Positions 52,530 to 63,381 are shown, numbered from the stretch's first letter. The stretch is DNA of 64,000 nucleotides from Pseudomonas sp. RIT-PI-r (GCF_001297015.1 NZ_LIGE01000025.1:434001-498000), one strand, 5' to 3'. Notes: generated from the sequence alone by a model not told the origin. Numbers and translations: made by a program.

Positions 52530-52845
52530 ATGAGTCAAGGAGTCAGCATGTCGATGTCATCTTCCCGACAGGAATCGCTCGACAGGGCAAGCCTTGTGCG
52601 GCGACGGGATCAGGGCGGCGGTGCGATCCTCCGTCCGCTGCTGCAGACCGAGCCGTTTTGCGCGCAGGTGATCATGGCCCGCCACGGTTTCGGTCGTGGC
52701 GAGTACACATACTTGCGCTATCCCCCGCCGACGCCAGTAGCACGGCTGTCTTGCGCGTTGCCCTCGCGTTTCGGGTGACCGTACGTCACGGTGTCATTCG
52801 CCTGCACAGTGGAAACGGCATACCCTAGGTATCACCTTCACGACG
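52530..52845 (+). pseudogene. Remnant of a 2OG-Fe(II) oxygenase gene
   Basis: The frame from 52530 reads ...ILRPLLQTEPFCAQVIMARHGFGRGEYTYLRYPPP, which matches the N-terminal region of a Pseudomonas 2OG-Fe(II) oxygenase (VVMARHGFGRGEY motif). It stops at 52778. About 30 bases later another frame gives HGVIRLHSGNG, and a further shift gives TLGITF, matching that family's C-terminal SRLRSG..YTLGI.FHDA. The central part with the HxD and His ligands is deleted. An internal deletion and at least one frameshift show decay. It lies just upstream of alkB. Confidence 0.6.
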
Positions 52846-52849
52846 CGTC

Positions 52850-53539
52850 ATGACCTTCATGCAACCGAGCAATTTCGATTTGTTCGCCGACCACGAACCC
52901 GAACAGCATCCACGCGCCGAACAAATTGGCGAACAGTCATGGCTGCTTCGCGGTTTTGCCCTGCCGGTCATCGATCAACTGCTGAAGGAGCTGGACGGGA
53001 TTCTACTTGCGGCCCCTTTGCGGCACATGCTTACGCCCGGCGGCTTCAGCATGTCGGTGGGCACCAGCAGTTGCGGAGCATTGGGCTGGATCACCGATCG
53101 CAGCGGTTATCGCTATTCCAGCGCCGATCCGCTCAGCGGCTTGCCATGGCCCTCGATGCCAGCGGTGTTTGCCGATCTGGCACATTCGGCGGCAGCGCGA
53201 GCGGGGTTTGCAGATTTCACGGCAGATTCCTGCCTGATCAACCAATATGTTCCCGGCGCCAAGATGTCATTGCATCAGGACAAAGACGAAAAATCCTACG
53301 CGGCACCGATTGTTTCGCTGTCACTCGGGTTACCGGCAATGTTTCTGTTCGGTGGTTTCAATCGCAGTGACAAAAGCCAACGGATCGCGCTGTTGCATGG
53401 CGACATGGTGATCTGGGGCGGCGTTGATCGGCTGCGCTTTCATGGCGTCTTGCCGATCAAGCACGGTCACCATTCACGTCTGGGTGAACAACGGATCAAC
53501 CTGACCTTTCGCGTAGCGGGCGAAACAGCCAAAATTTGA
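52850..53539 (+). CDS. alkB: AlkB, 2OG-Fe(II) DNA repair dioxygenase
   Basis: A 229-residue oxidative demethylase for 1-methyladenine and 3-methylcytosine in DNA. Iron ligands His and Asp in SLHQDKDE and distal His in RFHGVLPI are visible, as are the 2OG-binding Arg in RINLTFR and the substrate-loop signature (CGALGWITDRSGYRYS, INQYVPGAKM). Either ATG 52850 or 52859 could be the start. It lies 72 bases before ada in the same direction, so an adaptive-response unit is likely. Confidence 0.92.
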   Translation: MTFMQPSNFDLFADHEPEQHPRAEQIGEQSWLLRGFALPVIDQLLKELDGILLAAPLRHMLTPGGFSMSVGTSSCGALGWITDRSGYRYSSADPLSGLPWPSMPAVFADLAHSAAARAGFADFTADSCLINQYVPGAKMSLHQDKDEKSYAAPIVSLSLGLPAMFLFGGFNRSDKSQRIALLHGDMVIWGGVDRLRFHGVLPIKHGHHSRLGEQRINLTFRVAGETAKI

Positions 53540-53611
53540 CCGCAAGGCCCGGAGTGTTGCGCTTGCTGGCTCTGGTTAACCTGAATCAAACAGGTCAACG
53601 GATCAACCCAC

Positions 53612-54679
53612 ATGAAAACGCTTGCACCTCCTCTCGACATCGAAACCGATCCACGCTGGATCGCCGTGGTTGCGCGTGATCCACGAGCAGACGGGCTGTT
53701 TGTCTATGCGGTGAAAACCACCGGCATCTATTGCCGCCCGAGCAGCCTTGCGCGGTTGCCGAAACCGCAGAATGTCGAATTTTTCGAGAGCGCCGAGCAG
53801 GCCGAAGCGGCAGGCTATCGGCCGAGCAAACGCGCCAGCAAGGACCGAACCGACGTCAGCGCGCAACATGCCGCCACAGTGGCCACAGCCTGTCGGCAGA
53901 TTGAAGTCGCCGACACGCCTCCGGCGCTGAATGAACTTGCCGAGACCGCCGGCTTGAGCCCTTTCCATTTTCATCGGGTTTTCAAAGCCGCTACCGGCCT
54001 GACCCCAAAAGGCTATGCCGCCGCCCATCGTTCGCGTCGGGTGCGGGAGCGCCTGGCAGACGGTGGTTCGGTCACCGACGCGCTGTACGATGCCGGTTTC
54101 AACTCCAACAGCCGTTTCTATGAATCAGCCGATCAAGTGCTAGGCATGAAGCCCGGCGATTTCCGCGCGGCCGGGCAGAACAACGACATTCGTTTTGCCG
54201 TTGGGCAATGCTCGCTCGGGGCGATTCTGGTGGCGCAAAGCCAACGTGGCGTCTGCGCGATTCTGTTGGGTGACGACCCGCACCAACTGGTCTGTGATCT
54301 GCAGGATCAATTTCGCAAAGCCAACCTGATCGGTGGCGATAGCGGCTTTGAGCAACTGATCGCCAAGGTCGTGGGATTTATAGAAGCGCCGGCGATTGGC
54401 CTGGATTTGCCCCTGGACGTCAGAGGCACGGCTTTTCAGGAACGCGTCTGGCAAGCGTTGCGCGAAATCCCGGCAGGCAGCACGGCCAGTTACGCTGACA
54501 TTGCCCAACGCATCGGCGCCCCCACTTCCATGCGCGCCGTAGCCCAGGCTTGCGGCGCCAATCGTCTGGCAGTAGCGATCCCGTGCCATCGTGTCGTGCG
54601 CAGCGATGGCAATCTCTCGGGTTATCGCTGGGGCGTCGAACGCAAACGCCAGTTGCTTGAGCGCGAGACGCTGGCCTGA
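53612..54679 (+). CDS. ada: Ada, bifunctional regulator/O6-methylguanine-DNA methyltransferase, with an altered zinc site
   Basis: A 355-residue protein with the full Ada layout: Ada_Zn_binding (about 10-80), AraC helix-turn-helix (about 85-185), ribonuclease-like domain and C-terminal methyltransferase with active-site Cys325 (IPCHRVVR). Compared with E. coli Ada, Cys41 (equivalent to 38, the phosphotriester acceptor) is kept. The other three zinc ligands are replaced: Ser45 (for 42), Ser72 (for 69) and Ala75 (for 72). Zinc-dependent phosphotriester sensing is therefore doubtful, while O6-methylguanine repair should work. It follows alkB. Confidence 0.9.
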   Translation: MKTLAPPLDIETDPRWIAVVARDPRADGLFVYAVKTTGIYCRPSSLARLPKPQNVEFFESAEQAEAAGYRPSKRASKDRTDVSAQHAATVATACRQIEVADTPPALNELAETAGLSPFHFHRVFKAATGLTPKGYAAAHRSRRVRERLADGGSVTDALYDAGFNSNSRFYESADQVLGMKPGDFRAAGQNNDIRFAVGQCSLGAILVAQSQRGVCAILLGDDPHQLVCDLQDQFRKANLIGGDSGFEQLIAKVVGFIEAPAIGLDLPLDVRGTAFQERVWQALREIPAGSTASYADIAQRIGAPTSMRAVAQACGANRLAVAIPCHRVVRSDGNLSGYRWGVERKRQLLERETLA

Positions 54680-54727
54680 TGGACGCCGATGTAGAGTGCT
54701 ACTGACTCGGGGACGACGCTTACAGGG

Positions 54728-55711
54728 TCAGCGATTGACGTCCACCACAACCCGCCCGCGAAGCTGTCCGGCGAGCAACTTCGGCGCTACGTCAATGGCC
54801 TCACTCAGGCCGATTTCATGACTGATCAATGCCAGCAAGGAGAAATCCAGATCCCTGGCCAAACGCTCCCATGCTTGCACACGGCGTGCCTTGGGTTGCG
54901 TCACGCTGTTGATACCGACCAGGGTCACGCCACGCAAAATAAACGGCGCCACCGAAGCCGGGAAATCCATGCCTTGCGCCAGACCACAAGCGGCGACGGT
55001 GCCTTCGGAGCGAGTGCTGGCGCAGGCATTGGCCAAGGTGTGACTGCCGACCGAATCGATCACCGCTGCCCAGCGTTCCTTGGCCAAGGGCTTGCCAGGC
55101 GCTGACAACGTTGCACGATCGATGATTTCGCCGGCGCCCAGTTGCTTGAGATACTCGTGCTCGGAGACGCGCCCGGTAGACGCGACAATTCGATAGCCAA
55201 GTTTATTCAGCAGTGCGATGGCAAAACTGCCAACACCGCCATTGGCCCCCGTTACCAACACTTCACCCTGCTCTGGCGTCACGCCGTTGCGCTCAAGCGC
55301 CAGAATGCACAGCATCGCCGTATAACCGGCCGTACCAATGGCCATGGCTTGCGCCGCAGTAAAAGCTTTGGGCAATGGGATCAACCAATCGCCATTGAGC
55401 CGCGCCTTCTGCGCCAGACCGCCCCAGTGATTTTCGCCGACACCCCAGCCATTGAGCAGCACCTGATCGGCGACTTTATAGTCGGCGTGGGAACTGGCTT
55501 CGACAGTTCCCGCCAGGTCGATCCCCGGCACCATCGGAAACTTTCGCACCACCGGGCTGTTGCCCGTAATTGCCAAGCCATCCTTGAAATTCAGCGTGCT
55601 GTAAGCGACGCGCACGGTAACATCGCCTTCGGGCAATTGATCATCGTTGACCTGTTGCAGGTTGGCGCGATAACCGCTGTCGTCTTTGTCGATCAGAATG
55701 GCGTTGAACAT
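54728..55711 (-). CDS. acuI: AcuI/YhdH-type acryloyl-CoA reductase (quinone oxidoreductase family)
   Basis: A 327-residue zinc-independent medium-chain dehydrogenase/reductase. NADPH fold VTGANGGVGSFAIALLNKLGYRIVASTGR; the family signatures NFKDGLAITG and PGIDLAGTVE fit the YhdH/AcuI group, which reduces acryloyl-CoA to propionyl-CoA. It stands alone. The 54680-54727 gap and the 187-base divergent gap upstream hold no other gene. Confidence 0.87.
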   Translation of the reverse strand: MFNAILIDKDDSGYRANLQQVNDDQLPEGDVTVRVAYSTLNFKDGLAITGNSPVVRKFPMVPGIDLAGTVEASSHADYKVADQVLLNGWGVGENHWGGLAQKARLNGDWLIPLPKAFTAAQAMAIGTAGYTAMLCILALERNGVTPEQGEVLVTGANGGVGSFAIALLNKLGYRIVASTGRVSEHEYLKQLGAGEIIDRATLSAPGKPLAKERWAAVIDSVGSHTLANACASTRSEGTVAACGLAQGMDFPASVAPFILRGVTLVGINSVTQPKARRVQAWERLARDLDFSLLALISHEIGLSEAIDVAPKLLAGQLRGRVVVDVNR

Positions 55712-55898
55712 GACGGCCTCTCTTGGCTGGTTTCAAGATCTCGCCCCTTGAAATACCACATCGCAACACGTTGCCACACTCGACTTTCCGCCAATCCATG
55801 AATCCGCCAGGTATTTCCATGGCGGGCGGCTATGCTTTTTCGACGGTCGTACTTTCGCCGTCATTTGTTTTGAGACCGGCCTGTCGATGGAGCTGACG

Positions 55899-58346
55899 AT
55901 GTCTTGCCCGCGTTCGTTGTTCGTGATGTTGATCCTCTGCCTGCTGGCCTTCGGCAACGCGTGGGCGGCCCCCAACGCTACGCAGCCGCAAGCAGCGCCA
56001 ATGGTGCCGTCGTGGCCGCAGGTCATTACCGGCGACAAGGCCAGACTGACGGTCTATCAACCACAACTCGACAGCTGGGATGGCTACACCCTCAACGCCC
56101 GCGCGGCAGTCGAAGCCACCGGCAATGATGGCAAGTCCACTTACGGCATCGTCCGGTTCAGCGCGCACACCTTGGTCGATAAGGCCACACGCTGGGTCGC
56201 TCTCGATCAATACAAAATCATCAAGGCAGATTTTCCAGCCGATGCCAGTCAGGCCGACACCTGGCTCGCAGCGCTGCAAAAAGATGCCGAAAGCCGCAAG
56301 AAAACCATTTCACTCGATCAACTGGAAGCTGCTGTCGGCGTGCTCTCGGCCGAACGGAAAGCCGACAGCGCACCACTGGAAAACACGCCGCCGACCATCA
56401 TCAGTTCCGAGGTTCCGGCATTGCTCGTCTATATCGATGGCGACGCCGCGTATCGCCCTGTAGAAGGCACCTCGCTGCAACGTGTAATCAATACTCGCCC
56501 GTTATTGTTGAAGGATGAACAGGGCAAGCACTACCTGCATGTCTTCGATGGCTGGATGGTCGCTGACCAGTTGAACGGTGATTACACGCACCTGCCCTCG
56601 CCACCTGCCGACCTGGAGAAAGCCAAGCAGGCCGCCATCAAGAGCCGACAAGTCGATCTGCTGACCGGGCAGAGCGATCCGAAAGACAAGATTCCCAGCC
56701 TCGCCAAGCCGCCACAGCCGAGGATCGTTGTCGCCACGACGCCCACCGAGTTGCTGGTCACCGATGGCGCGCCGCAGTGGCTGCCCATTCAAGGTACAGG
56801 CCTGTTGTACGTGAGCAATACCACCGGGCACATTTTCAAGGAGATCGGCGACCAGAACAGCTACGTGCTGATTTCCGGTCGCTGGTTTCGCGCCAGTGAC
56901 ATGAACGGCCCGTGGACGTTTGCCCCGGCAGACAAGCTGCCGGCAGATTTCGCCAACATCCCCGATGACAGCGCGAAAGAGAACGTCAAGGCTTCCGTTG
57001 CCGGCACCCCTCAAGCCAAGGAAGCGGCGATTGCCGCAACCATTCCACAGACCTCGGCAATCAAGAAAAGCGCGGTGAAAATGACTGCGCCACAGTTCGA
57101 CGGCGAACCACAACTCAAGGCGATCGACAGTACGCCGCTGCAGTATGTGGCCAACAGCGCCACGCCGATCATCCGGGTCGACAACAACAGTTGGTGGGCG
57201 GTGGAAAACGGTGTCTGGTTCACAGCAACAACGGTGAATGGCCCGTGGACCGTGGCCAGTTCGGTGCCGGCGGTGATCTATTCGATCCCGCCGAACTCGC
57301 CGATGCATTACCTCACGTACGTCAAAGTCTATGAGTCCAGCGGCGATACCGTCGTCGTCGGTTATACGCCGGGCTACCAGGGATCAAACCTCGATCCTGC
57401 GACAGGCGTCGTGGTCTACGGCACCGGTTATCCCTATACGCCGTGGGTCGGCAGTGTCTGGTACGGTCCGCCAGTCACCTACGGTTTTGGTGTCGCCATC
57501 CGCTATACCCCCTGGACCGGCTGGGCCTTCGGTTTCGGCTTCGGCTGGAGCTGGGGCGGCAGCACTGTCGCGATGGGCTGGGGCTGGGGCGCCTATCCGG
57601 GGTGGGGCAATTACGGCTGGGGCTACGCCTGGGGGCCGCACTTGTATCCAGCACCTTTGGCCTGGGGCGGCGCCGCTTACGGTTATCACGGCGGCGCGGG
57701 AGCCTGGGGGCCCGGTGGCTGGGCCGGAACCACCGGCAACATTTATCATCAGTGGGGCGACCGGGCCACAGTCAGCCGCTACGGCGCCGGTTACAACGCC
57801 TGGACCGGCAATCGCTGGGCCGGACAGGTCGGCGCTTCCTACAACCCCCGCACCGGCGTCGCGGCTGCCGGTCAACGCGGCGCCGTCCACAATGTCTACA
57901 ACGGCAATTACGCCGCTGGCCGCAGGGGCGTGGCGGTCGGACCGAACGGTGGCGCAATTGCCGGCGGACGGGGCCCCGCCGGCAATGCGCGCAACGGCAC
58001 GCAGGTCACCGCCAATCGTGGCGCCGTGTATAACCCCAACACTGGCAACACCACCCAATATGGCGGCATTCGCGCACGCAACGGCGGCGCTGCACGTGTT
58101 GGCGACAACGTTTACGCAGGTCACGATGGCAACGTGTATAAAAAGACCGACAACGGCTGGCAGTCGATGGTTGGCGGCGGCGCGACCCGCAGCGCACCCA
58201 TCAACAACAATGCGCAATTGCAGAACCTCAACCGCGACTCTGCGGCGCGCAACTTCGGCAACCAACGGACCAACAATTTCCACAACTCCTCGCAATTCAT
58301 GAACCACTCGTTTGGCGGCGGTGGCGGCGGGTTTCACCGACGCTGA
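55899..58346 (+). CDS. Large secreted protein with three repeated modules and a Trp/Gly-rich C-terminus
   Basis: A 815-residue protein with a signal peptide ending near WAA. ATG 55899 is chosen for GGAG 6 bases upstream; ATG 55887 is an alternative. About residues 165-460 hold three copies of a module with the plan D-x-x-(x)-x-x-P-(V/I)-x-(G/S)-T-x-L-(Q/L)-x-V-x-N and ending in W-(F/M)-x-A-x-x-x-N-G-x-(W/Y)-T. A hydrophobic Gly/Trp/Tyr-rich stretch follows (YGWGYAWGPHLYP...), then a long Gly/Asn/Ala-rich tail ending GGGGGFHRR. Similar proteins are sometimes named carbohydrate-binding family V/XII. The function and final location are unknown. Confidence 0.78.
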   Translation: MSCPRSLFVMLILCLLAFGNAWAAPNATQPQAAPMVPSWPQVITGDKARLTVYQPQLDSWDGYTLNARAAVEATGNDGKSTYGIVRFSAHTLVDKATRWVALDQYKIIKADFPADASQADTWLAALQKDAESRKKTISLDQLEAAVGVLSAERKADSAPLENTPPTIISSEVPALLVYIDGDAAYRPVEGTSLQRVINTRPLLLKDEQGKHYLHVFDGWMVADQLNGDYTHLPSPPADLEKAKQAAIKSRQVDLLTGQSDPKDKIPSLAKPPQPRIVVATTPTELLVTDGAPQWLPIQGTGLLYVSNTTGHIFKEIGDQNSYVLISGRWFRASDMNGPWTFAPADKLPADFANIPDDSAKENVKASVAGTPQAKEAAIAATIPQTSAIKKSAVKMTAPQFDGEPQLKAIDSTPLQYVANSATPIIRVDNNSWWAVENGVWFTATTVNGPWTVASSVPAVIYSIPPNSPMHYLTYVKVYESSGDTVVVGYTPGYQGSNLDPATGVVVYGTGYPYTPWVGSVWYGPPVTYGFGVAIRYTPWTGWAFGFGFGWSWGGSTVAMGWGWGAYPGWGNYGWGYAWGPHLYPAPLAWGGAAYGYHGGAGAWGPGGWAGTTGNIYHQWGDRATVSRYGAGYNAWTGNRWAGQVGASYNPRTGVAAAGQRGAVHNVYNGNYAAGRRGVAVGPNGGAIAGGRGPAGNARNGTQVTANRGAVYNPNTGNTTQYGGIRARNGGAARVGDNVYAGHDGNVYKKTDNGWQSMVGGGATRSAPINNNAQLQNLNRDSAARNFGNQRTNNFHNSSQFMNHSFGGGGGGFHRR

Positions 58347-58444
58347 AAAACTGCATGGGTTGTTCTGAATTTCGCACTGGCTGCTGATCCGCTTTTACTG
58401 TTAAAAAACCGGCTCTGCCTTTCACCGTTCGGAGAACAGCCTTC

Positions 58445-59509
58445 ATGAGCCAATGGCCAGACACGCGCATTCTTGATCTGCTTGGTATCGAACTGCCGAT
58501 CATCCAGGGCCCGATGGCCGGTGCGACGAATTCGTCCATGGTTATCGCCGTGTGCAATGCCGGTGGCTTGGGTTCAATGCCCGCAGCAATGCTGAGCATC
58601 GAGCAATTGCGCGACGAGCTGAAAACCATTCGCCAACACACCGACAAGCCCTTTAACGTGAACTTTTTCTGCCATCAGCCACCGGCGGCGGATGAGCAAC
58701 GCGCACGTGAATGGAAGCATCTGCTGGAGCCGTATTACCGCGAACTGCATGCCGATTTCGACGCACCGACGCCGGTGTCCAATCGCGCGCCGTTCGATGC
58801 GGCAGCGTGCGAAGTGCTGGAAGAATTTCGACCTGAGGTTGTGAGTTTCCACTTCGGTCTGCCAGAGCAATCCCTGCTCGATCGGGTCAAGGCAACCGGG
58901 GCAAAAATTCTTTCCTCGGCCACCACTGTCGATGAAGCAATCTGGCTGGAACAGAACGGCTGCGACGCGATCATTGCCATGGGGTATGAGGCGGGTGGCC
59001 ATCGCGGCATGTTTCTCAGTGATGACCTGAGTAGTCAGGTCGGTACGTTTGCCTTGGTACCTCAGGTGGTCGATGCGGTGAACGTACCGGTGATTGCCGC
59101 CGGAGCCATTGCCGATGCTCGCGGCGTGGCGGCAGCGTTCGTATTGGGGGCGTCAGCGGTACAGGTCGGTACCGCGTATCTGTTCACACCGGAAGCGAAA
59201 GTCAGCGCCTCGCACCACAAGGCGCTGCGCACGGCCAAGGAAAGCGAAACCGCGATCACCAATCTCTTCACCGGACGTCCGGCGCGTGGCATTCTCAACC
59301 GGGTCATGCGTGAGCTCGGCCCGATGTCGCCAAAGGCGCCGGCATTTCCCTTGGCCGGCGGTGCGTTGATGCCATTGAGAGCGATCAACGAAGCAGAGTT
59401 TGCCAACCTCTGGGCCGGTCAGGCATTCACTTTGGGCCGGGACTTGGACAGCGCGCAATTGACCCGGCAATTGGCACAAGACGCACTGGCGAAACTCACA
59501 CGCCAGTAA
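58445..59509 (+). CDS. NAD(P)H-dependent flavin oxidoreductase (nitronate monooxygenase family)
   Basis: A 354-residue FMN-binding TIM-barrel enzyme. The family N-terminus is IELPIIQGPMAGATNSSMV; the phosphate-binding and substrate regions include CDAIIAMGYEAGGHRG and VIAAGAIADARGVAAAFVLGASAVQVGTAYL. Family members oxidise alkyl nitronates such as propionate 3-nitronate, or act as NADH:quinone reductases. SD CGGAGAA lies before ATG 58445. It stands alone upstream of the mod promoter. Confidence 0.88.
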   Translation: MSQWPDTRILDLLGIELPIIQGPMAGATNSSMVIAVCNAGGLGSMPAAMLSIEQLRDELKTIRQHTDKPFNVNFFCHQPPAADEQRAREWKHLLEPYYRELHADFDAPTPVSNRAPFDAAACEVLEEFRPEVVSFHFGLPEQSLLDRVKATGAKILSSATTVDEAIWLEQNGCDAIIAMGYEAGGHRGMFLSDDLSSQVGTFALVPQVVDAVNVPVIAAGAIADARGVAAAFVLGASAVQVGTAYLFTPEAKVSASHHKALRTAKESETAITNLFTGRPARGILNRVMRELGPMSPKAPAFPLAGGALMPLRAINEAEFANLWAGQAFTLGRDLDSAQLTRQLAQDALAKLTRQ

Positions 59510-59578
59510 TGTCGAGTTGAGTGGGGAGTCGAGCGCCCCCCACTCTGGCTTTAATCAGCACTTCCTGTTTGGCGGCAT

Positions 59579-60448
<870 letters not shown>

Positions 60449-60449
60449 A

Positions 60450-61130
60450 ATGTCGCTGACGAGTGCCGATTTCGCGGCGATCTGGCTGACCCTGAAACTG
60501 GCGTCCCTGACCACTGTCATCCTGCTGGTTGTCGGCACTCCGATTGCCCTGTGGTTGTCGCGCAGCCGTTCGTGGTTGCGCGGCCCGATCGGGGCGATCG
60601 TCGCCCTGCCCCTCGTGCTGCCACCCACCGTGATCGGTTTCTATCTGTTGCTGATGATGGGCCCGCACGGCTTTCTCGGTCAGTTCACACAATGGCTGGG
60701 GCTGGGCACGCTGACGTTCAGCTTCACTGGGCTGGTAATCGGTTCGGTTATTTACTCCATGCCGTTCGTGGTGCAACCGTTGCAAAACGCGTTCTCGGCG
60801 ATCGGCACCCGCCCACTGGAAGTGGCTGCAACACTGCGTGCCAATCCTTGGGACACTTTTTTCAGCGTGATTGTGCCGCTGGCGCGTCCCGGTTTTGTCA
60901 CCGCGGCGATCCTCGGGTTCGCGCACACCGTCGGTGAATTCGGCGTGGTACTGATGATCGGCGGCAACATTCCCGATAAGACCCGCGTGGTCTCGGTGCA
61001 GATCTACGACCATGTCGAAGCGATGGAATACGCTCAGGCCCACTGGCTCGCCGGAGCGATGCTGGTGTTCTCGTTCCTCGTATTGCTGGCGTTGTACTCC
61101 AGCCGCAAGACCCGCACAGACTGGAGCTGA
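60450..61130 (+). CDS. modB: ModB, molybdate ABC transporter permease
   Basis: A 226-residue inner-membrane permease with about five or six membrane segments and the EAA loop ([26 protein letters not shown]) that docks on ModC. Begins 1 base after the modA stop. Partner of ModA and ModC. Confidence 0.95.
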   Translation: MSLTSADFAAIWLTLKLASLTTVILLVVGTPIALWLSRSRSWLRGPIGAIVALPLVLPPTVIGFYLLLMMGPHGFLGQFTQWLGLGTLTFSFTGLVIGSVIYSMPFVVQPLQNAFSAIGTRPLEVAATLRANPWDTFFSVIVPLARPGFVTAAILGFAHTVGEFGVVLMIGGNIPDKTRVVSVQIYDHVEAMEYAQAHWLAGAMLVFSFLVLLALYSSRKTRTDWS

Positions 61131-61133
61131 TCG

Positions 61134-62213
61134 ATGATTGATGCACGTTTGCAACTCGCCTACTCAGGCTTCAGCCTCGACGTCGATCTGCATTTGCCGG
61201 GACGCGGTGTCAGCGCGCTGTTCGGTCATTCCGGTTCGGGCAAAACCACTTGCCTGCGCTGTATCGCCGGGCTGGAGCGCGCCGAACGAGGCTTCGTGCA
61301 GATCAACGACGAAGTCTGGCAGGACAGCGACAACGGCCTGTTCGTACCACCGCACAAGCGCGCCATCGGGTATGTGTTTCAAGAAGCCAGCCTGTTTGCG
61401 CATCTGTCAGTGCTGGCCAATCTGCAATTCGGTCTCAAGCGCATCGCCAGGTCTCAACGCCGGGTCGACATGGCACAGGCCACCGAACTGCTCGGCATCG
61501 GGCATCTGCTGGAGCGTCATCCGCAGCACCTGTCCGGCGGCGAACGCCAACGTGTCGGCATCGCCCGCGCCTTGTTGACCAGCCCGAAACTGCTGCTGAT
61601 GGATGAACCGCTGGCCGCGCTCGACAGCCAGCGTAAAAACGAAATCCTGCCGTACCTGCAACGCCTGCATGACGAACTGGATATTCCTCTGCTGTACGTC
61701 AGCCATGCGCAGGACGAAGTCGCACGGCTCGCCGACTACCTGGTGCTGCTCAGCGAAGGCAAGGCATTGGCCAGCGGACCGATCGGCGAAACTCTGGCAC
61801 GCCTGGACTTGCCGATGGCGCTGGGCGACGACGCCGGGGTGATCATTGAAGGTAAGGTCAGCGGCTACGATGCCGATTATCAATTGCTCAGCCTGCAACT
61901 GCCGGCCACCGAAATAGCCATACGAGTGACACACGCACCGATGGCATTGGGGCAGGCCTTGCGCTGCAAAGTACATGCGCGGGACATCAGCCTCGCGCTG
62001 CACAACGATGAGTTCAGCAGCATCCTCAATCGTCTGCCGGTGACGGTGGTCAGCGAGCAGGCCGCCGACAACGCTGCGCATGTGCTGATTCGTCTCGACG
62101 CTGCCGGTACGCCGCTGCTGGCACGGATCACGCGGTTTTCGCGGGATCAGTTAGGCGTGCATCCAGGGCAGCAGCTCTGGGCGCAGATCAAGGCCGTCGC
62201 CGTCCTCGCCTAA
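61134..62213 (+). CDS. modC: ModC, molybdate ABC transporter ATPase with TOBE domain
   Basis: A 359-residue ATPase: Walker [11 protein letters not shown]-loop VFQEASLF, signature [15 protein letters not shown], Walker [13 protein letters not shown] and a C-terminal TOBE/Mop-type domain (about 285-355) that binds molybdate and allows feedback control. Begins 3 bases after modB. No terminator is evident in the 72 bases before the topoisomerase gene. Confidence 0.95.
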   Translation: MIDARLQLAYSGFSLDVDLHLPGRGVSALFGHSGSGKTTCLRCIAGLERAERGFVQINDEVWQDSDNGLFVPPHKRAIGYVFQEASLFAHLSVLANLQFGLKRIARSQRRVDMAQATELLGIGHLLERHPQHLSGGERQRVGIARALLTSPKLLLMDEPLAALDSQRKNEILPYLQRLHDELDIPLLYVSHAQDEVARLADYLVLLSEGKALASGPIGETLARLDLPMALGDDAGVIIEGKVSGYDADYQLLSLQLPATEIAIRVTHAPMALGQALRCKVHARDISLALHNDEFSSILNRLPVTVVSEQAADNAAHVLIRLDAAGTPLLARITRFSRDQLGVHPGQQLWAQIKAVAVLA

Positions 62214-62285
62214 ATCATTCGGCACGACGGCCACCGCGCGCGGTCAATCGTTCTACAGACCGCCGCGCCACCGAAGGAAGCCGCC

Positions 62286-63323
62286 ATGCCCGACACCGCG
62301 CTGAATGACGCACTGCCATCCGACCTGCATTATGTCGATGACATCCAGCCCGGCATTACACGCAAGAAGCTGCGCGGCAAGTTCAGCTATTTCACGCCGT
62401 CGGGCCAGCGCATCATCGCTCCCGATGAAATCGCACGCATCAACGCCCTGGCCGTGCCGCCGGCCTATACCGATGTGTGGATCTGCCCCGACCCGCGCGG
62501 TCATCTGCAAGCCACCGGCCGCGACGCCCGGGGCCGCAAGCAATATCGCTATCACCCGCGCTGGCGCGAAGTGCGCGATGCTGACAAGTATTCGCGCCTG
62601 CGCGAATTTGGTGTGGCGTTGCCGAAACTGCGCAAACAGCTGGAAACACTGTTGGCCGCACCCGGTTTCAGCCGGGACAAGGTCATGGCCACGGTGATCA
62701 CGTTGCTCGACGCCACGTTGATTCGGGTCGGCAACACACAGTACGCCCGGGATAATCGCTCCTATGGCCTGACTACGTTGCGCAGCCGCCATGTCGAGAT
62801 CAACGGCAGCGCGATCCTCTTCCAGTTCCGGGGCAAGAGCGGCATCGAACATCAGATCACCGTCAAGGATCGGCGTCTGGCGCGGATCATCAAGCGTTGC
62901 CTGGAAATTCCCGGGCAGAACCTGTTCCAGTACCTTGATGAAAATGGTCAACGACACACGGTCAGCTCGTCCGACGTCAACACCTATCTGCAAACCCTGA
63001 CCGGCGCCGACTTTACCGCCAAGGACTATCGCACCTGGGCGGGCAGTGCACTGGCTTTGGCGGTGCTACGCAAGCTGACTCACGAAACGGAAACCGAAGC
63101 CAAGCGCCATGTCGTCGAGATGGTCAAAGGTGTGGCCAAACAGTTGGGCAACACGCCGGCGGTGTGTCGCAAGTGCTATATCCACCCTGCCGTGGTGGAA
63201 AAATTCATGCTCGGCGCCCTTGCCGATCTGCCGCGACCACGTATGCGCAAAGGGCTGCGAGCCGAGGAAGTAGCGCTGGCGATGTTTCTCGAACAGATGA
63301 GCGAGATGACGGGCGCGCCTTGA
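62286..63323 (+). CDS. Type IB DNA topoisomerase
   Basis: A 345-residue poxvirus-like topoisomerase IB. It shows the N-terminal segment GKFSYFTPSGQRI, an Arg/Lys-containing core (RYHPRWREVRD, TLIRVGNTQYARDNRSYGLTTL), the KDYRTWAGS motif with catalytic Lys and Arg, and a C-terminal RKCYIHPAVV holding the nucleophilic Tyr. It relaxes supercoils by a 3'-phosphotyrosine intermediate. SD AAGGAAG lies before ATG 62286. It may be read through from modC. Confidence 0.9.
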   Translation: MPDTALNDALPSDLHYVDDIQPGITRKKLRGKFSYFTPSGQRIIAPDEIARINALAVPPAYTDVWICPDPRGHLQATGRDARGRKQYRYHPRWREVRDADKYSRLREFGVALPKLRKQLETLLAAPGFSRDKVMATVITLLDATLIRVGNTQYARDNRSYGLTTLRSRHVEINGSAILFQFRGKSGIEHQITVKDRRLARIIKRCLEIPGQNLFQYLDENGQRHTVSSSDVNTYLQTLTGADFTAKDYRTWAGSALALAVLRKLTHETETEAKRHVVEMVKGVAKQLGNTPAVCRKCYIHPAVVEKFMLGALADLPRPRMRKGLRAEEVALAMFLEQMSEMTGAP

Positions 63324-63381
63324 TTATCGCTGTAAGGTTCTCTAGGCTAGCCATCTTCCTCTCTTCAGGACGACCGCAGAC

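Noticed and set aside
57331..58337. Overlapping 320-codon frames on both strands in the Gly-rich gene
   Set aside because: Composition artefact of glycine- and tryptophan-rich codons; neither has an SD or family signal.
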